The notes beneath the pieces are model-generated. The model was not told where the DNA came from and did no database searches. It was given only the letters and a program-made list of their open reading frames with translations. Source: an uncultured Bacteroidia bacterium (GTDB taxonomy: Bacteria > Bacteroidota > Bacteroidia > Bacteroidales > UBA932). From it: 64,000 nucleotides of DNA. Made by a program: the position numbers and the translations under genes. Within the stretch, counting starts at the first letter, position 1. Each line of letters opens with the position of its first letter. The stretch spans positions 1 through 64,000 of the forward strand of contig CADAOB010000002.1 in NCBI GenBank assembly GCA_902789445.1, written 5' to 3'. Shown one piece after another: positions 47,091 to 55,551 of this stretch.

Positions 47091-47700
47091 TGAACAATCT
47101 GTTAACTACCACACAAATCGGTAAAATTTCCAAAGCGCAAAGATACAAAACCCAGAAAAAAGGAGAAAATTCTGTTTGCAAAAGTAGCGAAAGCCCCCGC
47201 CGGAAATAGTAATAAAGCCCGGCGGCAAAAGGCAGTAAAACAAGCCCCCAGAGCAGCCAGCGGGGTGATTCGGGTGCGAGCCAGCCCACCAGGAGCGCCG
47301 GCACGGAAAAAAGAATCACCAGCACGCCCAGCGCGTAGCCGGTCCGTTCGACGGCACGGAAGGCGCCCGGCCGGGAACCCAGCCAGCCCATCAGCAGGCA
47401 GGCCAGCTTCCGGAAAAGCAGCAGGGCGGCCAGCGCGGCAAGCGTCCAGGCGTAGCCCGCCGTGCTGATGCCGGCGAGCACCAGTGTCAAGGCGTAAAAA
47501 GGAACCAGCAGGAAGAAGGCCAGGCGGACGGAACTGCAGATATATTTGTTGCCCAGCATTTCCTGCGTACCGTTGAGGCCGTGGAGACAGGAAACGCCGC
47601 CACGCACCGCAACCAGCAGCCGGTTGTACGACAGCATCAGCGCCACCGCAGCCAGCAACAGGAAGGCCAGGACATAGGGATCGGGCAGTTCTCTCATCAA
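47080..47700 (-). CDS. DUF4271 domain membrane protein
   Basis: The 206-residue protein has about six hydrophobic helices and no known catalytic motif. The pattern (RLLVAVRGGVSCLHGLNG, and an ending ALEILPICVVVNRLF) matches the DUF4271 family, which sits next to hemD in many Bacteroidota, so a role linked to tetrapyrrole synthesis is possible but unproven. It overlaps sui1 by 4 bp and hemD by 11 bp. Confidence 0.8.
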   Translation of the reverse strand: MMRELPDPYVLAFLLLAAVALMLSYNRLLVAVRGGVSCLHGLNGTQEMLGNKYICSSVRLAFFLLVPFYALTLVLAGISTAGYAWTLAALAALLLFRKLACLLMGWLGSRPGAFRAVERTGYALGVLVILFSVPALLVGWLAPESPRWLLWGLVLLPFAAGLYYYFRRGLSLLLQTEFSPFFWVLYLCALEILPICVVVNRLFNGN

Positions 47701-48035
47701 TTCCCGCGTTTGGCCGCGTGGCCCATCTCTTTCAAAAGGGATACTACTTTGTCGCGGACGTCGCCCTGAAGCAGGATTTCCCCGTCTGCGGCAGAGCCGC
47801 CTACGCCGAGGCGCTTGCGCAACAAGGTCCCCAACGCCGCCAGGGAAGCCTCATCTCCGTCGAAACCGCTCACCAGCGTCACCTGCTTGCCGGCACGGCG
47901 GCGGCGGTCAATCGACACCACCAGCCGTTGTTTCCGCTGCGGCTGTACAGGGATTTCCGCCGGCGCTTCTTCCGGCAGGGCTGCCAGCTCGTCGGCATAA
48001 CGGCTCATCAGGATATCTTTCCAGTCTTGTGGCAT
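47697..48035 (-). CDS. SUI1/YciH-family translation initiation factor
   Basis: The 112-residue protein has the eIF1/SUI1 fold: RKQRLVVSIDRRRRAGKQVTLVSGFDG and the C-terminal GVGGSAADGEILLQGDVRDKVVSLL. In bacteria such proteins (YciH) inhibit or proofread translation initiation under stress. The low-complexity N-terminus (residues 15-35) is typical. It is the first gene of the overlapping block through yidD and has the -7 box TAACTTTG 19 nt upstream. Confidence 0.9.
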   Translation of the reverse strand: MPQDWKDILMSRYADELAALPEEAPAEIPVQPQRKQRLVVSIDRRRRAGKQVTLVSGFDGDEASLAALGTLLRKRLGVGGSAADGEILLQGDVRDKVVSLLKEMGHAAKRGN

Positions 48036-48054
48036 CGTCCTTGCAAAATTTTCG

Positions 48055-48062
48055 CAAAGTTA
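48055..48062 (-). promoter_or_regulatory. -7 box of the sui1-DUF4271-hemD-rnpA-yidD block
   Basis: The plus strand reads CAAAGTTA, giving TAACTTTG on the minus strand, 19 nt before the sui1 ATG. Confidence 0.55.
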
Positions 48063-48075
48063 GTGATAAAACCTT

Positions 48076-48083
48076 TATCTTTG
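48076..48083 (+). promoter_or_regulatory. -7 box of the GT117 gene
   Basis: TATCTTTG lies 26 nt before the ATG at 48110, forming a divergent pair with the sui1 box. Confidence 0.55.
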
Positions 48084-48109
48084 TTGTTTGCACGAAAAAT
48101 CACTTGTTT

Positions 48110-51100
48110 ATGGATAAAAAACAGTTCAACAGGATCAACCGGATCATCTCGCTGGCCGTAGCCGTACTTGCCTCGCTGGTCTATCTGCTCACCATCGAGC
48201 CCACCACCAGTTTCTGGGACTGCGGTGAATTCATCGCCTCGTCCTACAAACTGGAAGTCGGCCACGCCCCCGGCAACATGGTCTTCAACCTGTTCGCCCG
48301 CATCTTCACGATCGTCTCCGGAGCCGCCCACGCCGCCGTCGCCGTCAATGCGATGAGCGCCCTCTGCTCCGGCCTGACCATCTTCTTCCTCTACCTGACC
48401 ATCGTCCACTTCGGACGCAGGCTCCAGGAGAAGCGGGGACGGACACTCACCAAAGCCGGTGCCCTCGCGCTCTTCGGCGCAGGGATCGTGGGCGCTTTCG
48501 CCTACTGTTTTTCCGATACGTTCTGGTTCTCGGCCGTAGAAGGGGAAGTCTATGCGATGTCTTCGCTCTTCACCGCCGTGGTCTTCTGGGCGGCGCTCAA
48601 ATGGGAAGAAGAAGCCGATACGCCGTATGCCAACCGCTGGCTCATCCTCATCTGCTTCCTGATGGGCCTGTCCATCGGTGTCCACCTGCTCAACCTGCTG
48701 ACCATTCCGGCCATCGTATTCCTTATTTATTATAAAAAGCACCAGCAGCCCGTCACCTTCTGGCACCTGCTCGGCGTGCTGGCGCTTTCGGGCGTGATCC
48801 TGGCCGTCGTGCTCTTCGGCATCATTCCCTACCTGCCGCGCCTGGCCGCCGGCGTGGACCGCCTCTTCGTCAATGGATTCGGCGCCAAGTTCAATGTCGG
48901 CGCCACGGTCTTCATGGTGCTCTTCATGGCCACCTGCTTCTTCCTGCTGTGGGCCTTCCGCCGGAAAGACAAAGCCATGGCCCACACCATCACCCTGATG
49001 GTCACCACCATCGTGATCGGCTACTCGCTCTTTACTGTAACCATCATCCGTTCCAGCGCCGGAACGCCGATGAACGAGTACCAGCCCGACAATCCCTATA
49101 CCCTGATCCGCTACCTGGGCCGCGAACAGTACGGTTCCACGCCGATCATCTACGGGCAATCCTTCAACTCGCCCTACGAGATCCAGGAGAAGCCCTACTA
49201 CACGCCGCTCGACGGAAAATACTACCACGCCACGAACGTGGACGCCACCTTCCCCTCCAGCGCGAAGATGCTTTTCCCGCGCATGTGGAATGCCTTCAAG
49301 GAGGAAGACAAGGCCTTCTACAAGAGCTATGTCACCAAATACAAGACCCGCCGCGCCATGGTTTACGGCCGGGGGGTCAACTTCCAGGAGCCCTCGATGG
49401 CCGACAACCTGCGTTTCTTCTTCGACTACCAGGTCAACCACATGTACGTCCGCTACTTCCTGTGGAATTTCGTGGGCCGGCAGAACGACATCCACAGCGA
49501 CACACCCGGCGACCTGAGCCGCGGCAACTGGGAAAGCGGCATCAAGTTCATCGACCAGCTGCGCCTGGGCGACCAGAGCGAAGGCCCCGACTTCATCGTC
49601 CACAACCGGGGTAAGAACCACTATTTCTTCCTGCCGCTGATCCTGGGCCTGATCGGCTTCTTCTTCCAGCTGCGTCACGACCCGCGCAACAGCTGGGTTA
49701 CCGGCCTGCTCTTCCTGCTCACCGGCCTGGCCATCGTGGTGTACCTCAACCAGAATCCTTTCCAGGTACGCGAGCGTGACTACGCATACGCGGGTTCCTT
49801 CTACGTGTTCGCCCTGTGGATCGGACTGGGTGTGCTGGCCCTGCAGGCCTGGTTCGAGAAACTGACCAAGAAGGAAGACGGCATGCCCGCCGCCGCGCTG
49901 GCCGTAGTCCTCGGCCTGGTGGTACCGGTGCTGATGGGCTGCCAGAACTGGGACGACCACGACCGCAGCGGCCGCTACACCGCCCGCGACATGGCCTACA
50001 ACCACCTCAACAACTGCGGTCCCAATGCCCTGCTGGTCACCCACGGCGACAACGACACCTTCCCGCTCTGGTATGCCCAGGAAGTGGAAGGCATCCGCAC
50101 CGACGTGCGCATCGTCAACTCCTCGCTGCTGGGCACCGACTGGTACATCGACCAGATGAAGTGCCGTTTCTACGATTCCGCGCCGCTGAACATTTCCATT
50201 CCACGCAAACAGTACCTCTACGGAACCAACGACTTCTGTCCGGTGATCGACGTGGTGGACCGCCCGATCCTGGCTTCCGAAGCCATCGGCATCTTCAAGG
50301 ACGAACGCTACACCCGTGAGGGACAGGATTTCGTCCCGGGCCACAAACTGCTCGTGCCCGTCGACAAGGACAACGCCATCGCCGCCGGCATCGTGAAGGA
50401 AAGCATGCGCGACAGCATCCAGGACTACATCACCCTGAATATCAACGGTAACAATATTACCAAGTTCGACCTCATCCTGCTCGACATCCTGGCAAACTAC
50501 GACTGGTCGCGCCCCATCTGCTTTGTCTCCCGCCTGGAAGGAACCAAACTGGGACTCGAGCCCTGGTTGCAGTTCGACGGCTTCGTATATAAACTGGTCC
50601 CTTTCCTCAACGATTATTCCGACCGGGAAGCCACGGTCGATGCCGACCGGCTCTACGACCTGATCATGAACACCTACCGTCTCGAATCGATGGCCGACAC
50701 CACGGTTCACTGGGACTACCAGAATATTTTCACCTTCAGCGCCGTCGTTCCGGTGCGCGACATTTTCGCCACGGCTTCTACGGCCCTGATTGAACGGGGT
50801 GAGAACCAGAAAGCCGAAGAAGTGCTCGACAAGTGCATCGCCTCGATGCCCGCCAAGAACTTCCCGTACAATGTCTCCCTGCTCCGCGGCCTCAACGAGT
50901 GGTCGGTCCTGACACTTATCGAAAACTACTTCCGCCTCGGAAAAGCCGAGAAAGCCGTCGCCGTGGGAGACCAGCTCGCCGATGAAACGCTCAAGACCAT
51001 CCTCTATTACTCGATGCCGACCGGTCCGGGACCCGACGACATCCTGAGCAAGAAACTGGCTGATGACGCGGCGACGATCTACTTCTACCTGGTCCGCATC

Positions 51101-51163
51101 TACAACAACTTCGGACAGAAAGAAGCAGCCGCCCGCCTCGAGGAAAAGCTGAAAAACGCTTAG
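48110..51163 (+). CDS. Glycosyltransferase family 117 / DUF2723 membrane protein
   Basis: The 1017-residue protein has a polytopic N-terminal part (about 12 helices to residue 590) with the conserved first loop TIEPTTSFWDCGEF (about 25-38, with an Asp-Cys-Gly-Glu pattern) and APGNMVFNLFARIF, like protein O-mannosyltransferases. The soluble C-terminal part (HGDNDTFPLWYAQEVEG, near 645) is followed by helical, TPR-like repeats. Members are predicted to glycosylate exported proteins or lipids. I chose ATG 48110, placed 26 nt after a TATCTTTG box. It ends 10 bp before the convergent PD40 gene. Confidence 0.87.
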   Translation: MDKKQFNRINRIISLAVAVLASLVYLLTIEPTTSFWDCGEFIASSYKLEVGHAPGNMVFNLFARIFTIVSGAAHAAVAVNAMSALCSGLTIFFLYLTIVHFGRRLQEKRGRTLTKAGALALFGAGIVGAFAYCFSDTFWFSAVEGEVYAMSSLFTAVVFWAALKWEEEADTPYANRWLILICFLMGLSIGVHLLNLLTIPAIVFLIYYKKHQQPVTFWHLLGVLALSGVILAVVLFGIIPYLPRLAAGVDRLFVNGFGAKFNVGATVFMVLFMATCFFLLWAFRRKDKAMAHTITLMVTTIVIGYSLFTVTIIRSSAGTPMNEYQPDNPYTLIRYLGREQYGSTPIIYGQSFNSPYEIQEKPYYTPLDGKYYHATNVDATFPSSAKMLFPRMWNAFKEEDKAFYKSYVTKYKTRRAMVYGRGVNFQEPSMADNLRFFFDYQVNHMYVRYFLWNFVGRQNDIHSDTPGDLSRGNWESGIKFIDQLRLGDQSEGPDFIVHNRGKNHYFFLPLILGLIGFFFQLRHDPRNSWVTGLLFLLTGLAIVVYLNQNPFQVRERDYAYAGSFYVFALWIGLGVLALQAWFEKLTKKEDGMPAAALAVVLGLVVPVLMGCQNWDDHDRSGRYTARDMAYNHLNNCGPNALLVTHGDNDTFPLWYAQEVEGIRTDVRIVNSSLLGTDWYIDQMKCRFYDSAPLNISIPRKQYLYGTNDFCPVIDVVDRPILASEAIGIFKDERYTREGQDFVPGHKLLVPVDKDNAIAAGIVKESMRDSIQDYITLNINGNNITKFDLILLDILANYDWSRPICFVSRLEGTKLGLEPWLQFDGFVYKLVPFLNDYSDREATVDADRLYDLIMNTYRLESMADTTVHWDYQNIFTFSAVVPVRDIFATASTALIERGENQKAEEVLDKCIASMPAKNFPYNVSLLRGLNEWSVLTLIENYFRLGKAEKAVAVGDQLADETLKTILYYSMPTGPGPDDILSKKLADDAATIYFYLVRIYNNFGQKEAAARLEEKLKNA

Positions 51164-51173
51164 CGCCCCCTGA

Positions 51174-52316
51174 TTATTTTACAATCCTGACTTCCTCGGT
51201 GATGACTTTCACCGAGGATTCTTGTTTACGGGCCTTCGAGAGGGACAACGGCTTGCCGTTGTCAAAGGCGATGACGAAGGCCGTGGGGAAAAGCCGCCGG
51301 ACGGCCGGCAGCGCCAGCTCCGCTTCGGTATAGGTCCGGAAGAGGCCGGCCGCGCAAAGTTTCTTGCCGGAACGCTGGGGATGGACGTACACCGGGCTGA
51401 TGCCTTTCAACTGCCGTACGGAAGGCTTCGAACCCGACACGAACAGTTGGATCTGATAGACCAGGCCGGCGGGCAGATTGTTGTTTTCCGCAAAGGCCCC
51501 CGGGCCGGATGTCGTAAATTCATAGTCGAAAACCTCGACCGGTTCTTCGAAATCGATCTTCGGGACCGGGCCGAAACTGCGCTTTGCAAACGCGTAGCCC
51601 CCGTCAGGCTGCGTGACGGACAGCGCGGCGAGTCGCTGCGCCTCTCCGCTCTTGAGCGGCGCATAGACCGGGGTCTCCTGCCGCAGGACATAGATCACCA
51701 TCGAATCTTTCGCGCAGGAGCGGTTCGAGGCCATCAGGCTGTAGCGGCCGTCGGGCGTGTCGCAGAACAGCAGGTCGTCCGCCGCTGAATTAAAGGGAAA
51801 TCCCATGTTCTGGACGTGTCCCCAGACCTGTCGCTGCGGATCCCAGGTGGCGACATAGAGGTCATAGCCACCCATCCCGAACAGGCCGTCCGAGGCAAAA
51901 TACAGCCGGCGGCCGTCGGGGGAAAGCATCGGGAAAATCTCGTTGCCCGGGGAGACGGCTTCGTCGCACACGGGCTCCGGCGTACTCCAGCGCGTGGTAT
52001 CGACCGGCTCGCTGCGGACGATATCGTAGTCGCCGGCAGGCGTCTGCCGCGCCAGGTATAGGACCTGTGTTTCCTGCGGATACCAGTTCCGGTCACTGCC
52101 CCAGCCCCGATCGGCCAGGTGGCTGTACCAGAGGAAAAAATCACTGCGCGCCACCCGTTTTTCAGCCACCACGGCCGGGTGGGCGGCATATTGCATGAGC
52201 ACTTGCTGGTTTTCCGCCTCGATCTGGCGCTTCAAGGCCAGGCTGTCCACAGCCTGTCCGTGCAGCAACGTCGTCAGCATCAAGGCACTCGATAGCGTCA
52301 AAAACAATCTTTTCAT
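51174..52316 (-). CDS. Secreted PD40 beta-propeller protein with SPOR-like tail
   Basis: The 380-residue protein has a signal peptide (about 20 residues, HGQ), a short helical region, then PD40/WD40-like blades (SPDGRRLYFASDGLFGMGGYDLYVAT near 130-155). The C-terminal part (about 290-370; VYQIQLFVSG, then AAGLFRTYTEAEL) resembles a SPOR peptidoglycan-binding domain. Such proteins often accompany OmpA-type or gliding/secretion complexes in Bacteroidota, but no partner is adjacent. The 3' end of the gene contains a strong hairpin that could serve the opposite gene as terminator. Confidence 0.78.
   Translation of the reverse strand: MKRLFLTLSSALMLTTLLHGQAVDSLALKRQIEAENQQVLMQYAAHPAVVAEKRVARSDFFLWYSHLADRGWGSDRNWYPQETQVLYLARQTPAGDYDIVRSEPVDTTRWSTPEPVCDEAVSPGNEIFPMLSPDGRRLYFASDGLFGMGGYDLYVATWDPQRQVWGHVQNMGFPFNSAADDLLFCDTPDGRYSLMASNRSCAKDSMVIYVLRQETPVYAPLKSGEAQRLAALSVTQPDGGYAFAKRSFGPVPKIDFEEPVEVFDYEFTTSGPGAFAENNNLPAGLVYQIQLFVSGSKPSVRQLKGISPVYVHPQRSGKKLCAAGLFRTYTEAELALPAVRRLFPTAFVIAFDNGKPLSLSKARKQESSVKVITEEVRIVK
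51193..51218 (+). terminator. Hairpin downstream of the GT117 gene, inside the PD40 gene
   Basis: TCCTCGGTGA (51193-51202) and TCACCGAGGA (51209-51218) form a 10-bp perfect stem with a 6-nt loop, followed on the plus strand by TTCTTGTTT. It sits 30 bp after the GT117 stop, within the last codons of the convergent PD40 gene. Confidence 0.5.
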
Positions 52317-52341
52317 TGACTTGGGGCAGATTTTTCGACAA

Positions 52342-52349
52342 CAAATTTA
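52342..52349 (-). promoter_or_regulatory. -7 box of the PD40 gene
   Basis: The plus strand reads CAAATTTA, giving TAAATTTG on the minus strand, 25 nt before the ATG. Confidence 0.5.
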
Positions 52350-52380
52350 GGTAAATCCTTTAGATATTGGGAAAAAAGTG

Positions 52381-52388
52381 TAATTTTG
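52381..52388 (+). promoter_or_regulatory. -7 box of secDF
   Basis: TAATTTTG lies 56 nt before the secDF ATG, so this mRNA should have an AT-rich leader of about 50 nt, unlike the leaderless group. Confidence 0.55.
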
Positions 52389-52444
52389 CAGGCTACTTTC
52401 GAATAAAAGCGTATTTGAAATATTAATTTAAAAATAACACATTT

Positions 52445-55400
52445 ATGCAAAGCAAAGGCGCCATTACATTTGTGGCCATTCTCATCGGCTTGGCCTGTGT
52501 GTTCCAGCTGTCTTTCACGGCTGCGACCGCCATACAGGAAAGCAAGGCTGCCAAAGCTGCCGACAAAGTCATCGAGCAGGTGCAGCAGAGTCCTTCGTTT
52601 GCAGAGGTTTCCGAACTGAACCGGGCATTCTACCTCGACTCCGTCCGGACGAACGCCAACAAGGCTTACCTCGACTCCATCGCAAGCAAGAAGGTTTACT
52701 TCAATTACACGTACAAGAATGTCAAGGAGAAGGAACTCAACCTCGGTCTTGACCTGAAAGGCGGTATGAACATCGTCCTTCAGCTCGACCTGGCCGAACT
52801 CGTGCGTTCCTGCGCCCGCGAAAAGACAACGGAAGAATTCAACAAGGCCATGGCCCTCGCCCAGGAGCGTGCCGACCAGACCCATGAAGACTTCATCTCC
52901 CTGTTCGCGGTCGCCTGGGACGAAGTGGCTCCCGGCAAACGCCTGTCTTTCGACATCGACCTCGACAAGCTCAGCGGTGACGTGAAGAACAAATCGAAGG
53001 CGACCAACGACGAGATCATCGCCCTGCTCAAGGACGAGGCCAAGAGCGCCATCGACAACTCCTACCAGGTGGTCGAGCGCCGTGTCAACCAGTTCGGTGT
53101 GGCACAGCCCAACATCCAGAAAGTGGCCGGCACCGGCCGCATCCTGGTCGAGCTTCCGGGCGTGAAGGAGCCGGAGCGCGTGCGCAAGCTCCTGCAGGGT
53201 ACCGCCTCCCTCGAATTCTGGGAGACCTACACCGCCCAGGAGATCCAGCCCTACCTCCAGGAACTCAACGAGACCATCCGTCTCCAGAACGAGGCGCTGG
53301 AATCCGCTGAGGGCAGCGAGGAAACCAAGGTGGCTGAAAAGCCCGCCGAGGAAAAGAGCCTCGAAGCTGAACTGGCCGCCGCCAGCGACGAGAAAGCCAG
53401 CGAAACCGAGGATTATATCCGCAAGGCCAACCCGGTCTTCAGCCGTCTCCAGATGTTCGGCGGCAATTCCGCCCTGCTGGGTATCGCCCACTATCGCGAC
53501 ACCGCCCAGATCAACGCCTGGCTTGCCGCCAACCGCGGCCTCTTCCCGGGCGACTTCGTCCCGGCCTGGAGCTTCAAGGCTTTCGTCGGGGAAAACGTCC
53601 TTCCCGATACCTATTATGAACTGATCGCCCTCAAGAGCCATGTTGGCAAGGGTCCCGCCCTCGACGGCAAATACATCGCTTCGGCCAGCGTCAACTACAA
53701 CCAGATGACCGGTGCGCCGGAAGTCAGCATGGCCATGAACAGCAAAGGCGCCATCGAGTGGGAAAACATCACCGGCGAGAACGTCGGCCACCAGATCGCC
53801 ATCGTCATGGACGGCCAGGTCTATTCCTACCCGAACGTCCAGAGCAAGATCAGCGGCGGCAACTCCTCGATCTCGGGCAACTTCACCCAGCAGGATGCCG
53901 ACGACCTTGCCAACGTGCTCAAATCCGGTAAGCTGTCCACCCCCGCCCGCATCGTCCAGGAGCAGGTGGTCGGCCCGTCCCTGGGTAGCGCTTCCATCCG
54001 TGCCGGTATGATCTCGTTCATCATCGCCTTCATCCTGATCCTGATCTATATGATCATCTTCTACCGCAAGGCCGGTGTGGCCGCCGATATCGCACTGCTC
54101 TGCAACGTGCTCTTCCTCTTCGGCGCCCTGGCCTCCTTCGGTACGGTGTTCACACTTTCGGGTATCGCCGGTCTCGTGTTGACGATGGGTATGGCCGTTG
54201 ACGCCAACGTGATCATCTACGAGCGCGTCAAGGAAGAACTCAACGCCGGCAAGGCCCTGCGCCTGGCCATCAGCGACGGTTACAAGAACGCCTACTCGGC
54301 CATCCTCGACGGCCAGATCACGACGATCCTCACCGGTATCATCCTCTACATCTTCGGCAGCGGTACCATCAAGGGCTTCGCCGCCGTGCTGGTCATCGGT
54401 ATCATCACCTCGGTGCTGACCTCCATCTTCATCACCCGACTGATCTTCGAATCGCAGCTCAAACGCGGCAAGGACATCTCCTTCTACTCCAACTGGTCGA
54501 AGAACTTCCTCAAGAACACGCATATCGACTTCCTCGGCAAACGGAAGATGACCTACCTGATCTCCGGCGCCGTCTGCCTCATCTGCCTGGTGTTCATCTT
54601 CACCAAGGGCTTCTCCCTGGGTGTGGACTTCAGCGGCGGCCGTACCTACACGGTCCGTTTCGACCAGCAGGTCACGCCTGAGCAGGTGCGTGCAGCCCTC
54701 CTCGACGAGTTCGGCGAATCCTCCGAAGTCAAACAGTTCGGTGGTGCCTCCCAGATGCGTATCACCACCAAATACATGGTCGGCGACAAGTCCTCCGAGA
54801 CGGACCGCCTCATTGAAGGCAAACTCTATAATGCCCTCAAAGGCTTCTACGCCAACGACCTGACCCTCGAAGGCTTCACCTCCACACTTGAAAACCCGAA
54901 CGGTATCATTTCGAGCGACCGCGTGGATGCCTCCATCGCCAGCGAGATGAAACGCGACGCCGTGATCGCCGTGATCATCGCCCTGATTGTGATCTTCGGT
55001 TACATCGCCATCCGGTTCAAGAACTGGACCTGGGGTCTTGGCGGTGTCAGCTCGCTGATCCACAACTCGATCATCGTCATCGGCTTCTACTCGATCTTCA
55101 GCGGCATCCTGCCGTTCACCCTCGACGTGGACCAGACCTTCATCGCGGCTGTGCTGACCATCATCGGTTACTCGATCAACGACAACGTGGTGATCTTCGA
55201 CCGTATCCGTGAGTACCGGACCCTGTTCCCGAAACGGCCGCTCGAACAGAACATCAACGAAGCTCTGAACTCGACCCTGTCGCGTACCATCAACACCTCC
55301 GTCAGTACGCTGCTCGTGCTGATCGCCATCGCCATCTTCGGCGGCGAAAGCATCCGCGGCTTCTCGGTCTCCCTGGCCCTGGGCGTGATTGTCGGTACCT

Positions 55401-55480
55401 ACGCTTCGATCTTCATCGGTACGCCGATCATGTACGACCTCAACCGCAAGAAGATTGCAAAGGCTGAAAAGGCCAAATAA
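52445..55480 (+). CDS. secDF: Protein translocase SecDF fusion
   Basis: SecDF uses the proton gradient to help complete protein export. The 1011-residue fusion has one N-terminal helix, a large periplasmic SecD domain (LNLGLDLKGGMNIVLQLD near 98-115; YQVVERRVNQFGVAQPNIQ near 206), five SecD helices (about 515-680), then a SecF helix, its periplasmic loop (LGVDFSGGRTYTVRFD near 730) and five more helices with SINDNVVIFDRIRE near 910. A glutamate/alanine-rich insert at about 280-320 is a lineage feature. A perfect terminator follows. The gene stands alone with an AT-rich leader of about 50 nt. Confidence 0.97.
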   Translation: MQSKGAITFVAILIGLACVFQLSFTAATAIQESKAAKAADKVIEQVQQSPSFAEVSELNRAFYLDSVRTNANKAYLDSIASKKVYFNYTYKNVKEKELNLGLDLKGGMNIVLQLDLAELVRSCAREKTTEEFNKAMALAQERADQTHEDFISLFAVAWDEVAPGKRLSFDIDLDKLSGDVKNKSKATNDEIIALLKDEAKSAIDNSYQVVERRVNQFGVAQPNIQKVAGTGRILVELPGVKEPERVRKLLQGTASLEFWETYTAQEIQPYLQELNETIRLQNEALESAEGSEETKVAEKPAEEKSLEAELAAASDEKASETEDYIRKANPVFSRLQMFGGNSALLGIAHYRDTAQINAWLAANRGLFPGDFVPAWSFKAFVGENVLPDTYYELIALKSHVGKGPALDGKYIASASVNYNQMTGAPEVSMAMNSKGAIEWENITGENVGHQIAIVMDGQVYSYPNVQSKISGGNSSISGNFTQQDADDLANVLKSGKLSTPARIVQEQVVGPSLGSASIRAGMISFIIAFILILIYMIIFYRKAGVAADIALLCNVLFLFGALASFGTVFTLSGIAGLVLTMGMAVDANVIIYERVKEELNAGKALRLAISDGYKNAYSAILDGQITTILTGIILYIFGSGTIKGFAAVLVIGIITSVLTSIFITRLIFESQLKRGKDISFYSNWSKNFLKNTHIDFLGKRKMTYLISGAVCLICLVFIFTKGFSLGVDFSGGRTYTVRFDQQVTPEQVRAALLDEFGESSEVKQFGGASQMRITTKYMVGDKSSETDRLIEGKLYNALKGFYANDLTLEGFTSTLENPNGIISSDRVDASIASEMKRDAVIAVIIALIVIFGYIAIRFKNWTWGLGGVSSLIHNSIIVIGFYSIFSGILPFTLDVDQTFIAAVLTIIGYSINDNVVIFDRIREYRTLFPKRPLEQNINEALNSTLSRTINTSVSTLLVLIAIAIFGGESIRGFSVSLALGVIVGTYASIFIGTPIMYDLNRKKIAKAEKAK

Positions 55481-55500
55481 AGCCTGACAGACCAAACAAA

Positions 55501-55540
55501 CAAAAGAAGGGTGACCGGATGGTCACCCTTCTTTTGTTTT
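55501..55540. terminator. Strong bidirectional terminator after secDF
   Basis: The 16 bases at 55501-55516 pair perfectly with 55521-55536 around a GGAT tetraloop, followed by TTTT on the plus strand. The minus strand also has a T-rich stretch, so it can serve the convergent symporter gene as well. Confidence 0.9.
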
Positions 55541-55551
55541 CTGAACGCCCG

